Shown here: piece after piece, positions 46,245 through 55,530 of the stretch
Position numbering within the stretch: the first letter of the stretch is position 1
How the letters are laid out: each line of letters opens with the position of its first letter
Assembly: GCA_019915135.1 (NCBI GenBank)
Contig: JAHLMK010000016.1
Location: 434,001 to 498,000, forward strand
Source: Strobilurus pachycystidiatus
Lineage: Eukaryota; Basidiomycota; Agaricomycetes; Agaricales; Physalacriaceae
Reading direction: 5' to 3'
DNA length: 64,000 nucleotides
Program-made: the position numbers and the translations under genes
Notes under the pieces: model-generated
Seen by the model: the letters and a program-made list of their open reading frames with translations, nothing else
Databases searched by the model: none
Told to the model about the DNA's origin: nothing

Positions 46245-46381
46245 CGAATTCGGAGCCGGCAGGTCTGAAGTGAATATACGGAGGATGAACGTTGATGAAC
46301 GGTCGTGGTTATCGAAAGATCGCCGGTTGCACTGCCACCAAAGCTCCCCAAATTTCCTGCCGAGTTGCCGAGCATGGGACT

Positions 46382-46412
46382 TTGGCGCCTTCTACTACGG
46401 GCCCCCATCAAA
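46382..46412 (-). repeat. Right inverted repeat of the transposon
   Basis: Reverse-complement partner of 40181-40211. Unlike the left side, an extra 61 bp separates it from the element end, and that extra DNA forms a hairpin. Confidence 0.85.
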
Positions 46413-46415
46413 CTC

Positions 46416-46462
46416 CAGACTTTGTAACAGTAGGAACGATTATCTTCCTACAACAAAGTCTG
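46416..46462. repeat. Terminal hairpin on the right end of the transposon
   Basis: CAGACTTTGT at 46416-46425 pairs perfectly with ACAAAGTCTG at 46453-46462, and an inner TAGGAA/TTCCTA pair extends the stem after a bulge, leaving a loop of about 8 nt. It repeats the AGTCT word found at the element termini. It may be a transposase-binding structure or an end duplication. Confidence 0.7.
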
Positions 46463-46473
46463 AAACGAGACTA

Positions 46474-46482
46474 ACTGGGCTT
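46474..46482. repeat. Target-site duplication, right copy
   Basis: Exact second copy of ACTGGGCTT, directly after the element's terminal AGACTA. The F-box reading frame continues from within this copy. Confidence 0.85.
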
Positions 46483-47561
46483 ATTCATCAGATATACTGG
46501 AGGCCGCTATGCCCATGCTCAGGGTTAGCATGCGGTGATGGCGCTCTGCGCAGTTGGAAATTGCGGCTCGTGATATCCAGGAAATGGACGGGAACGCGTT
46601 CACGCGTCTGGAGGACCTTTGAATCGACGTGAGAGATCACGGCAATAGCGATAACGGCGAGCCAGTCCGCACTTTTGCGTCTGCGCCTCGTCTGTGTAGA
46701 CTTCATGTTGACTCAGGCTGGACAAAGACCCTCCCCGCTCTCTCCCTTCCCTGGTCCCAAATCACTAGCTATACCTGTGAATATCTTGGTGCGGAGGAAC
46801 TGGAATATTTGCACCAACTGACTGGGCTCACGACACTCTGCATCATATCTATACATCATTTTTCTGAGGAGCATCCGCGACCACCTCCCGCGCGGATCAC
46901 TCTACCACTCCTCACCTCATTGACGCTGTGCTCTTACACGGCTTCACGCTTGATCCTACCTAGCTTGGACGTGCCCATGCTATCCCATCTGAAGTGGGGC
47001 CAACTGAAGTGGGACAATGACGAGAGGTTTGAGTCATTGCTGTGCTTTCCCACTGTCCGGACTGTCATCAAAAGTCTTCGGTCTCTCGCTTTGCACGTCC
47101 CATACATGCATGAGAGTAGTGTGGACGCCAACCTCGAAAGCATGCTCGCGTGCCTGCGGCTTGTCACAAAGGTCGAGACCTTGGATATCGTGATGGACCT
47201 AAACTGCCTCGCCGAGGCCTTCGTGCAGATGACAGTCGATGGCAAAAGGGACATCCTCCTGCCCTCGCTTCGCGTCCTCAGCCTCCGAGAGGAGATATTG
47301 GTCGAAGATGAACATGATCAGATCGATTTCGAGTATCCGCTCCTGGATAACAGGAACGCTGACTTGCTCCTTGACATGCTGGAATCTCGCAGCACAGCTC
47401 CTCTGATCTCGGAGCTGCACATCTCGCACTTGGTGTCGGAGTCGTTCAGCGGGGAACAGTGGGATCGTATCCAGGATGTGGTCAACGTCGTGCACCACTG
47501 TCAGTCCACTTCCAATTATCATGATGGAGACCAGGATTCCCGTGTACCATTTTTGTTGTAA
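46474..47561 (+). pseudogene. F-box family pseudogene, 3' half
   Basis: This is the continuation of the pseudogene beginning at 39522. It resumes with SSDILEAAMPMLRVSMR and reaches a stop before the expected W-R pair. It meets a second stop after FTRLEDL (46621-46623), then stays open for 310 codons to 47561. The open part has all the LRR-like landmarks of the family: ALSLPWSQITSYTC, ITLPLLTSLTLC, LACLRLVTKVETLD, LLPSLRVLSL, GEQWDRIQDVVNVVHH. In isolation it looks like a gene of its own, but it lacks the F-box, has no good start and is matched end to end by the second exon of intact paralogues. Confidence 0.8.
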
Positions 47562-50018
47562 CCTACCTATCTTGCTTCTAGAGCAGTGTATGCTTTTTCT
47601 GTTTTGCGTTTCGCATATACCCACTCTGTGCATTTTGAACTACTGGTTACTATACTATTTGAGACTCGGATCTACTACATGTGCGCGTAGAATTTTTTAA
47701 AAAAATTGTATTTCCCGTTGATATGCACGTTCGAAATAGACCTCTCAAAAGGGACTATGAAATCTATCCTATCTATCCTTATATCTCACTAATACTCCTT
47801 GTGGGAGCGAGGCTGATGTAGTTGTCCAAAGGAACAAGTACTTTTCTTATTGGAACAATAGAGATGTATTCCAAACTTGTGTTCGAGTAGTTTTAGGGGG
47901 TGTAGGGAGATTGATTCACAAAGTTGAACAAGATAATCTGAAAGTCGTAGGCCGAAGTCACAACGTACGGAGACCTTAAACAGCGCAAGGCAATGTAGCT
48001 CCTTCTTATTGTTTGTTCTTTTGTACAAGGCGATTGTTTTATGGCAGGCCGCTACCGTAGGTGTTTATGCTACTGGACTGCTACCAAGTAAGGCGATTTC
48101 CTTGTCCTTAAACCAAACTTCTAGTGTCTTGGACTGGGACCAAAGGTTCCGTAAGGTGTTTCAGACAATAACAACACTCGTTCAAACTCAACTAAACTCC
48201 TCAAAGGCGAATACTTCACAACAGAGCGTGATTGCAAGGCAGAACTACTTGCAACCCGGCCTTCTAACAAACACAAGGGTCTAACGCCAAGTGGTGTCGT
48301 TCAGTATTGTCTTAGTGACTTGGAGGATAGGAACCGATGAGTTCTTCAAGGAGTTTGCTAACACCTGATATCGCCTAAATGGTTCTAAGGTCTTTTTGGG
48401 GCTTTCAAGGTCTTTTGGGTTTTCTCAAATTCAGAGTAAGTTGAGTCGAAACTCGAGTTAGATTCACTACAGCGACTGCGTATTACTAGCGGATACTGTG
48501 GGGGCACTAAGTTACCTATCTACTGGCGCTTTCTGGCCTTTTATACTATTCCTACTATTCTGTACTGTAAGCGGGTTTACTACCTGTCGGGCCTCTTGGA
48601 GGTTGAGTCATTCTGTACTAGCGTCCTGATTGGCTATCCCTGTTCGAAACAGCCGACCCGGGAGAAGACTGAGCACTTGGTCAGCGCCAAGTGCGCCACA
48701 ACACCGATCTGGCTCTTCCTTAAGTCTATTTCTGTCTCCCGAGGTCCCGCTTGTCTTGGCAAAACTCCTTAATGAGTTCTTTTGTGTCTTTAGGCGTTGG
48801 TTGGGTATGTCCTTAGCGCTTGGAAGGTGATTTGTTTTTGACAACTCAGTGACGCCATATCAATATGCGAGTTCCTGCAAGGTACAAGACTTATGATCGG
48901 GCCTTTTAGCCAGGTCTATCTTTAGTGATCGGCGGCGGCGGATCGAAGTCCGTTTTCTTCTTTGGTGCGGGGCGTCGGAGCGGAGATCACTATTCTGAAG
49001 GCGCCATGGCCTGGAAGAGAGATCTTCTCCGTGATCTATTCTCGGTCGCACGAGTTCTGACTTAGCACGAGTAAACTCCTTGAGCCTTCTTGGTAGAGTA
49101 TCTCCTGGGTACTTTCCGTAGTGCAATTTCTGGTAAGCACTTGTCTTTGCATGACCGACACAGTTGAATGAACTCCTGGTTTCAAGAGTACAACGCTTGG
49201 ATAGGGATATTTGGAGTTAAGGAGTACGATCGGTCAATCATACCGCGTTCTAAGGCGCGTATGGTGTTTCCCTTAGTCCTGGAGACTTGCCTGCGTTAAG
49301 GTAGTTTCTCCGTGTGTCTCTCTGGTCGTTGTGCTGTGACTGGAAGTCCTGGCATAGACTCCTACAGGAATCGCAAAATTCCTTGGTTCTGGCACTAGGA
49401 TTCTACAATGCGTATCACCGTTGGGACTAAGACTCAGAGTCACGCCTCGGCCGTCCTGCTCGTTTAGCTAGTAAAAAGCCCACCAAAACCAAGCTCGCTT
49501 GCGCAATAAAACACAAATGCGCAAAAAGACCACTGAGCGCCCATAAGAGCCCAAGAAAGAAAGAAAGAAAGAGACTGAAGACTGGGATCCCACGCCGCAC
49601 CAAAAAAAAAAAGTGGGCACTCACCCTCCCTCTTCTTGCCTTGCCTGCCAGGGGAGAGCGACATTGGAGGTGAACTACATCATCATCATGTTGTTGTTAG
49701 TTCAAGAGTCAGATGGAGAAGCGCACGCGGCACTTTAAAGTTGTTTCTCCTCAAAATTGGATGGCTGCAGGCACGAGGGAGAACTCAGAAAGAGAGCCTG
49801 GAGAAGATGGACTCACGAGGCGTTCTGTTCTCTGAATCACTGGAAGGTTTTTTTTTCTCTTCTCTTTTTGCAAGCAAAGAGTGTTTGAGCATCCTGTCTC
49901 CCAGGAAAGGAAAGGAAAGGAACACACTTGGGGAGGTTCGCGGTTGATTGTGGGAAAGGGCTCAGTGGGTGGGGTGGTCACTTTTGCTGTATATCCTAAA
50001 ATAACCGGAGCACAGACA
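47562..50018. other. 2.4-kb gene-free stretch
   Basis: No ORF here shows a family, exon chain or paralogue. The first part is AT-rich (poly-T/A near 47690). Between 48190 and 49220 the word AACTCCTT or its complement AAGGAGTT recurs several times, including gttcttcaaggagttt (about 48341) and aaactccttaatgagttc (about 48762). A short GAAA microsatellite lies near 49555-49575. The tract could be a non-coding or very old repeat. Confidence 0.45.
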
Positions 50019-50096
50019 TCGGATATGGTGTAACGGCTAACATTGCCGCCTCTCATCCGTGGCGCGGCAGCTCGGGGTTCGATTCCCCGTATCCGA
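50019..50096 (+). tRNA. tRNA-Glu (CTC) with a short intron
   Basis: A complete cloverleaf can be folded. The acceptor stem is TCGGATA/TATCCGA. The D arm has GTGT/ACAT, the last pair a wobble. The anticodon stem is GCCGC/GCGGC, the variable loop has 4 nt, and the T arm is CGGGG-TTCGATT-CCCCG. Between the anticodon-stem halves lie 14 nt: a 7-nt loop starting C-T with anticodon CTC (50052-50054), plus a 7-nt intron after the purine 3' of the anticodon. The 71-nt spliced product without CCA has the usual length for tRNA-Glu. Confidence 0.9.
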
Positions 50097-50257
50097 ATCC
50101 CCCATTGATCTTTGATGTGATCTTTTTTCGTTCCTTCAAAGTTCAAATTTCACATTTACATAAATTCTTCAACTTGAGCCTTGAGCCTTTCTATATTCAG
50201 TCTGAACTTCAACTTGTTAGTTGAATCGGGATTCGGTGAGGTGGGCACCGGTCATCT

Positions 50258-50306
50258 TAAGTACTTGAAGCTGTTACTGTCTTCCTAAGTACTTGAAGCT
50301 GTTACT
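50258..50306. repeat. 21-bp direct repeat downstream of the tRNA
   Basis: Two identical 21-bp copies beginning TAAGTACTTGAAG and ending TGTTACT stand at 50258-50278 and 50286-50306, 28 bp start to start. Other ACTTGA-type words lie just upstream. Confidence 0.75.
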
Positions 50307-50569
50307 CGTTCTTGGGTCGGCTCCAGAATCCAGAATCCAGAACCCACCGTACGACTTCTGACGGGGGGATACGGGACTCGTGTTGGTCAAACGTACAGTA
50401 CGTCACGGAGGCGGGATTATATTGGCGTTGCGGGTCGGGTTTTGCATACACACACTCGGTTCGTGTTCGCGTATATGGGGACGTGGTTGTTTGGTTGCAT
50501 CGCGAAGCGTATACGGGGAACGAAGTGGATTGATTGAGTGATTGCTCGGTCTCTTCTCATTCTCTCCCT

Positions 50570-51070
50570 CTAATGCGCCCCACTCGCCGCAGGCCTTACG
50601 CCCTGCTCGTCTCTCCCTACACACACGCACGGGGTCATCAGTACACATAAGAAAAGAAAAGCACACGCGCACTCACCCGTATAAAACTCCTTCAAAAACC
50701 CTCCCTTCCCCCCATTCCCCTTCCCCTCCCCCGGTCCCCTAAACCCCCGCTCAACCATATCCCACACATGATCCGGCAACTTCCACACATTCATGCACTC
50801 CTGCCACTCCTGCCTGCTCTTCAACAACAGCACCTCCACCACCTTCTTGTCCGTCACACCCCTATTGCGCTCGAACCGCGCCCGGATGCTAGCGCGGATG
50901 GTGGAGGGCGGGATGGGTAAAGCGTAGAGTTGTGCAATTTGGGGCGCGGAGCGGTACCAGATGCGGTAGAGCTGGATGGCGCGGGTGCGTTGGTGGGAGG
51001 GGGAGAGGGCGGGGGAGAGGGAGGCGGGGCGGGCGAGGCGCGCGGGGATGGTGAATGCCGTGGCGGACAT
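50570..51070 (-). CDS. NDUFA6: NADH:ubiquinone oxidoreductase LYR subunit (NDUFA6/B14 type)
   Basis: Two exons (51070-50677 and 50616-50570) join in phase across a 60-nt intron to 146 aa. The complex1_LYR signature is clear: RAIQLYRIWYRSAPQI near residues 30-45, followed by ...ERNRGVTDKKVVEVLLLKSRQEWQECMNVWKLPDHVWDMV. NDUFA6 is an accessory subunit of the mitochondrial complex I matrix arm and binds the mitochondrial acyl carrier protein. The N-terminus (MSATAFTIPARLARPASL) is basic and hydroxylated, compatible with mitochondrial import. The C-terminal tail after a glycine-rich stretch is short and fungal-specific. The gene is divergent from PDAP1, 254 bp between start codons. Confidence 0.9.
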   Translation of the reverse strand: MSATAFTIPARLARPASLSPALSPSHQRTRAIQLYRIWYRSAPQIAQLYALPIPPSTIRASIRARFERNRGVTDKKVVEVLLLKSRQEWQECMNVWKLPDHVWDMVERGFRGPGEGKGNGGKGGFLKEFYTGECACAFLFLCVLMTPCVCVGRDEQGVRPAASGAH

Positions 51071-51324
51071 GGGCGACAGAAGAGACACGTGGGTTGGCGA
51101 GCACTACGAAAGAGCGTCCCGTGGGCTGGTTGCGTGTAGCGATTAGCCTCGAATGGTCCTGTTTCCGTGCGAGCAGCGGTATTTGGTATTTGGTGGCTAA
51201 GTGGTAACGGAATAAGCAGGAGCAGCCGTGGGAACGCCGGTTATTACCCGGCGCGTGATTGGCTTGGGCATGCTGACTAATCCGAATCGCATCTCATCCA
51301 TCTTCCATACACAGCACACTCCTC
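51071..51324. promoter_or_regulatory. Divergent promoter between NDUFA6 and PDAP1 genes
   Basis: Two conserved housekeeping genes start on opposite strands from this 254-bp interval. It includes a small duplicated word (atttggtatttggt near 51180). No TATA box is evident, as is usual for fungal housekeeping genes. Confidence 0.5.
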
Positions 51325-53019
51325 ATGGTTCGTGGAACAGGTACGCCTCTGCTTGGTTTTGTTGGTCGATCTTGCTGTGTTGACGTCCGCGTGTGCTCTA
51401 GGCAAGTTCAAGCAGAAACGCGGCGGGGGGCGGAACTTTTCGTGCGTTCCTACTTTCTTTCGTTTGTGTTGTGTGATGTAGGCTGATTGGGATGTTGAAT
51501 TGGTAGGAAGGACATGGTCCTAGACGAGAACGGCACGGCGGTCAGCGCTGCAAGGCGGAGGTGCGTTGTCTTGGCTTCCATCTATAAGTATCGCCACCAA
51601 ACGATCTTAATCACACGTAGAGCGGAGAACGACGCCGAACGCGGGTCGGACGACTCTTCGTCTGAAGAGGAGGAGGACATCCAGGAGGAATCCGAGGAGG
51701 AGGAAGAAGCAGGAGCAGGAGCGGGAGGGGAAGACAAACCGGAGCTGACGCGCGCGGAGCGCAAGGAGTTGAAGAAGAAGCAGGCCGCTGGGAAGGCTAA
51801 GAAGGGTGCGTCCATCCCGCCTCTCCGCCACATACTTCCGCCCCCCGTCCATCCCGCCTGCCTCATTTGCTCTCCCGCTCTCCCGGTCTCCCGCTCCATC
51901 CCGTCCAACCCGGCCCCGTTCCCCCTCGTCCCCTCTATTACGCCTCCATCTCCCCCCCCCACCTCCTCTTTTCCACTTCCTAAACCCCTCCCTCCCTTTC
52001 TTCGCTCGTTAACCCCTCCCTCCCCTTCTTCCCTCGCTAAACCCCCCTCCTCCTCTTCTTCGCTCGCTAAAACTCGCGCAGACCCCACCTCCCAAGAAGA
52101 AGCCTCCTCCGACGAAGACCTCATCAACCCCAACCACGTGACCAAGAAACTCAACATCTCCGACTTGGGCACGTCGCGGGAGCTGTCGCGGCGCGAGCGC
52201 GAGGCGAAGGAGAAGAAGGACGCGCAGGAGCGGTATTGGAAGGTGAGCCGCTAGACCCCTCCACACATACCTTTCCCCGCCCTTTTGTTCCCTTCCCCTC
52301 TCCCCGTCCCCCGTGCCCCTTCCCCCTCCTCCCCATTCCCCCTCAAACCCACTACCCCCTCCCTTTTTGTTGTACACTCGCTACCCCTTCCCTTCCCCTC
52401 CCCCCTCCCCCTCTCCCCCCTCCCCCTTCCCTCCCCCCACCCTTCTCTTCCTCTCCCCCCCCATGTCCCCCTTCCCTCCCCTTCCCCCCCTACCCTTTCC
52501 CCCTCCCCCTCCCCCTACCCTTTCCCCCTCTCCCTTCCCTTTCACCCTCTCCCCCTACCTTTTCCCCCTCAGACTCACTTGCACCCCTTGTCATTCGTAC
52601 ACTCACTTGCACCCTTTGTACACTCGCTAAAGCTCCTCTAGCTACACCTAGCAGGCAAGACCGACCAGGCCAAAGCGGACCTCTCGCGGCTTGCGAAGAT
52701 CCGGGAGGAGCGCGAGGCGGCGCAGGCGCGGCGGAAGGCTGAGGGGGAGGGTGAGTACATGTTTTGGTTGGGGTTTGGGTGTTTAGCGCGTTTGGTGCCG
52801 AGAGAGTGCGCGCTTGGTGTTTTGAGTGGCGCGTTTGGGGTGTGGCGGCGAGTTTGGATGGATGGATGGGTGGATGGGTGGATGGGTGATTGAACGCTTT
52901 CGTTTTCGTTTTCGTTTTGTCTTACATCCCTCCCTTCCCATACATACTAACCAACTCTCGTACTAGCCAAAGCGGCGGAACTGGCGGCGAAGACGAAGGC
53001 GCAGCAGGGGAGGCGGTAG
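51325..53019 (+). CDS. PDAP1: PDAP1/HASPP28-family phosphoprotein
   Basis: Seven exons (51325-51340, 51402-51441, 51507-51560, 51621-51805, 52082-52242, 52642-52750, 52967-53019) join in phase to 205 aa; the human protein has 181. The N-terminus MVRGTGKFKQKRGGGRNFS is the strongly conserved start of the family and is spread over the first three tiny exons. An acidic central stretch (SSSEEEEDIQEESEEEEE) is followed by KPELTRAERKELKKKQAA. The HASPP28 domain follows: [54 protein letters not shown]. The protein family is heat- and acid-stable and phosphorylated by CK2 in animals; its fungal role is not well defined. Introns 4 and 5 are unusually long (276 and 399 nt) and almost pure pyrimidine on the coding strand. 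Confidence 0.92.
51806..52641 (+). repeat. Polypyrimidine tracts in PDAP1 introns 4 and 5
   Basis: The coding strand of 51806-52081 and especially 52243-52641 is dominated by CCCT, CCTT and CTCCC runs with very few purines. It gives long spurious ORFs rich in Pro/Ser/Leu on + and Gly/Arg/Glu on -. The exon between (52082-52242) has normal composition. Confidence 0.8.
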
Positions 53020-53722
53020 TCCGAGGCGAGAACTGTATGTGGTAGGAACGTGGGGGGGTGTCTTTGTGTACGAACCTTCGAATCTCATTTTAAGTGTTGT
53101 TGTTGTTGTTGTTGTAACCCCCGGTCTAGTTGTAGGACACCACACCGTCCAAGGTGGGCGCACTCCTCACTACGGGAACTAAATCCAAGGAGTGCCGAGT
53201 GTCCGAGCTTGAACGCGCCAGTTCGTCCATCCCGCCAACACACTGCACTTCCAAATACTAGTCGTGGGCCTGAGTAGAGGACAGAGATATCCATCCGAGT
53301 TTTTTCAATTCTACTCTCGCAAGCTTTGGACGGTTCTCCCTGAGCCTCGCTGTCGTTGTTTGCTGGTCACACTGTTGACTTCATGGATAATTTCCCGTTC
53401 CCCCAGCCTACTAAGTATCCTGTCTGTCAATTGATGTACATAGCCGTATATTTTGTTTCTTCAAATACAGTAAGCCATTGCAAAAATCAGTGTGACTCAA
53501 AATGGTCTGTACAGTGTACGGCGGACAATTAGCCCCAAACCGCGCGGGCCCCGGGGTGCATAATTGCATGTCATCGGCACACTGCGACCGTCCGGAGGGG
53601 CTGCCTGTGTAAAAGCGCCCTAGAAGGAGCGGTATGGTTGATCAAATCGCTAGTCGCGCGGCTCGAGTGTTGAAGGGACTGCGCGTAGGTTGTTGGGAGA
53701 GAGAGAGAGAGAGAGAGATATT
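53020..53722. other. Spacer with GA microsatellite
   Basis: No gene is seen. A (TGT)n-like run stands at 53097-53115 in the PDAP1 3' flank. A (GA)n tract of about 20 bp at 53698-53718 lies directly before the conserved F-box upstream block. Confidence 0.5.
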
Positions 53723-53755
53723 CATCGGGCCGCCGATTGCCGGCACCTTGACACC
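53723..53755 (+). promoter_or_regulatory. Conserved F-box upstream block, copy 3
   Basis: CATCGGGCCG, TTGCCGGCACC and TTGACACCTAACC occur in order, ending about 30 bp before the ATG at 53784. It matches the blocks near 58.5 and 63.3 kb most closely. Confidence 0.65.
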
Positions 53756-53783
53756 TAACCTCAACCTCGAGTCCTACAACAAA

Positions 53784-55110
53784 ATGAGCGCCGCGTGAGT
53801 ATTTGTCCGGTCACCGCTGGGGAACTACGAAGCAGCGAGCGTTCCCTTCTACAGCGCGGATCCCAAGACCCTCCATGCCCGGAAGCAGGTAGGAATCTCA
53901 TATCCATACAACCGGCATCGTCACGGTTCTCCATCCATTGCGCGGAGATACTGCGCGAAATCTTCTCGTGGGCCGTCGAGGCTTGCGCTCGACCCCGACG
54001 AGCTTGCGTTTGATCAGGCTGTGTTGCACCCCAAATTGCTCTCTGGGCCTCGAACACCTTGCTGGCGATGGAGATCAGTCGTCATTTCCCGAATTCTGGT
54101 CTTTTGTCCGCTTGCCATACCATCATTCCCCAGCCCTGGCGCAGGTGGTTGCACACACTGCGATTGGTCAATCCATCTTGTCGGGATATACTTGGACTTG
54201 AAATGCGGCGGTGCATGAACGGGAACACGTTCTCTCGTCTGGAGTGCCTCCGAGTCGAGATTGATCATCACATCGATCCAATCCATACTTTCAGGTCTTG
54301 TGCTGATTCGTCAGATACCCCCTCCGAGTCCGCTCTATCCCTTCCTTGGACCCAGATCGCAAGCTATACTTGCCAAACTGTGGAACTGGAAGGTCTGCGC
54401 AAAATGATCGGGCCCGGGCTCAAAACACTTCCCAGGATATTCTGCCACCTCAGGCTCTCGCACAGATTACTTTACCAATTCTCACTTTGTTGACCTACGC
54501 TGCTTCGCGCTTCACTTGGACATGCCCAAGCTACCCCACTTGAAGTGGGATTTCGGCGCGACTCGGACTCACCGCTGTTCTTTCCCACTATTGGGACCGT
54601 GACCGTGATAGAAAGACTCCAGCGTCTCGCCTTTCGCGCACCACTCATGAACGACTCGGAGAGTGTTCAGGCAAATGTCCAAATGCCTGCGATTTGCCAC
54701 AAAGGTCGAGATCTCGCATCTCGCAATGGACCCCGGTTCCCAACTGCCTTGTCGAGGTATTTGCCAGTGAGCAGATGACCGTCAGCACGAACGTAGGTGC
54801 CTCCTTCTGCCATCACTCCGTGTTCTCAGCCTTCAAGAGGAGGCACTCGCTCGTATCCTCGACTCGGATTCAGATGGGTATCCCAAAGATGAATGGAGCG
54901 AGTATCCTCCGAGTCTCCTAGACACCGAGAACGCGGAATCGTTCCTCATCATGCTGGAATCACACTGCTGTCTTGGTGGTAGCTGCGGCCCGCCTCCATT
55001 TTTGGAGCTGCACATCTCACACTCGCTTTCGGAGTCGTTCATAGGGGAACGCTGGGATTGTGTTTGTGAATCGTGAGGTGGTCAAAATCGTGCACCACGC
55101 TGACTCGGAT
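53784..55110 (+). pseudogene. F-box family pseudogene
   Basis: The first exon ATG AGC GCC GC (53784-53794) and GTGAGT donor are intact. Most of the coiled-coil region of exon 2 is deleted: the sequence jumps to the CCATTGCGC of the F-box. EILREIFSWAVEAC is readable, then the gene continues through at least four frame changes. Recognisable pieces include LSLPWTQIASYTC, LPILTLLTYAASR, FFPTIGTV and, at the end, LHISHSLSESFIGERWDCV...EVVKIVHHADS. The family's closing WDRI/V..VVKIVHHA motif is split by a small insertion near 55068. It cannot encode a full protein. Confidence 0.85.
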
Positions 55111-55149
55111 TTGACTTGGGAGTTCGTGTTGGGAATGACATCGCTCAGT

Positions 55150-55530
55150 ATCCAGATCCGGGATCTCAAGTGTCCGGGAAGGTAATTGGACGGGACACTC
55201 GAGTGTCCCGGGGTATCGAATACACTGTATATTGAGTCCTACCTAACAATACATCGAGTATCTAAGCAACCACGATCACTCGAGTAATTCTAACACTTGA
55301 GGGTACGGAAACTTGAATGATGAATATTGGCCATGTTATATGTATGGAAGGAATACTTGACTAACACTTGAGTAGCTGAGTGCTTGTAACACTCAAGGGT
55401 ACCGGATCAGGAAATCGTACACTTGAGGAGGTGGATTACCCGGGATCCTTGAGGGAACGGAATACTTGTGGGAAGAACACTTGAGGGAATCAAATACTCC
55501 TCCAGTAGCAACATTCAAGGACACCGACTA
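55150..55530. repeat. Second ACTTGAG / CTCAAGT heptamer cluster
   Basis: Some fifteen copies or near-copies of ACTTGAG, CTCAAG or ACTCGAG, often preceded by AAC or AAT and followed by GG, lie in 380 bp. The motif matches the cluster at 2385-2575. It begins within 50 bp of the end of an F-box pseudogene. Confidence 0.6.

Larger units (their letters stand above)
40171..46473. mobile_element. Two-gene DNA transposon (RecQ-like helicase + DUF6589 protein)
   Basis: A 6303-bp insertion splits an F-box pseudogene. It is bounded by a 9-bp direct repeat (8 bp is also possible) and begins TAGTCT and ends AGACTA. A 31-bp inverted repeat, 27 of 31 identical, lies just inside (40181-40211 against 46382-46412). 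It contains two intact multi-exon genes facing each other, with stop codons 23 bp apart; about 210-230 bp separate each start codon from the element end. Joining the flanks through one repeat copy restores the F-box reading frame at the junction (GITDWAYSSDILEAAMPML). Neither gene resembles hAT, Mutator, KDZ, Plavaka or CACTA transposases that I know. I infer a self-mobile DNA transposon with DUF6589 as candidate transposase. Confidence 0.8.

Noticed and set aside
46629..47561. Independent 310-aa LRR-like gene
   Set aside because: It is the 3' half of the split F-box pseudogene; two stops precede it and homology to paralogues continues upstream through the target duplication.
51582..52377. 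Minus-strand ORFs rich in Gly/Arg/Glu, up to 196 codons
   Set aside because: They are antisense to PDAP1 exons and polypyrimidine introns; composition alone keeps them open.
53698..53719. GA repeat as a functional promoter element
   Set aside because: It occurs upstream of only one copy at this length and looks like an ordinary microsatellite.
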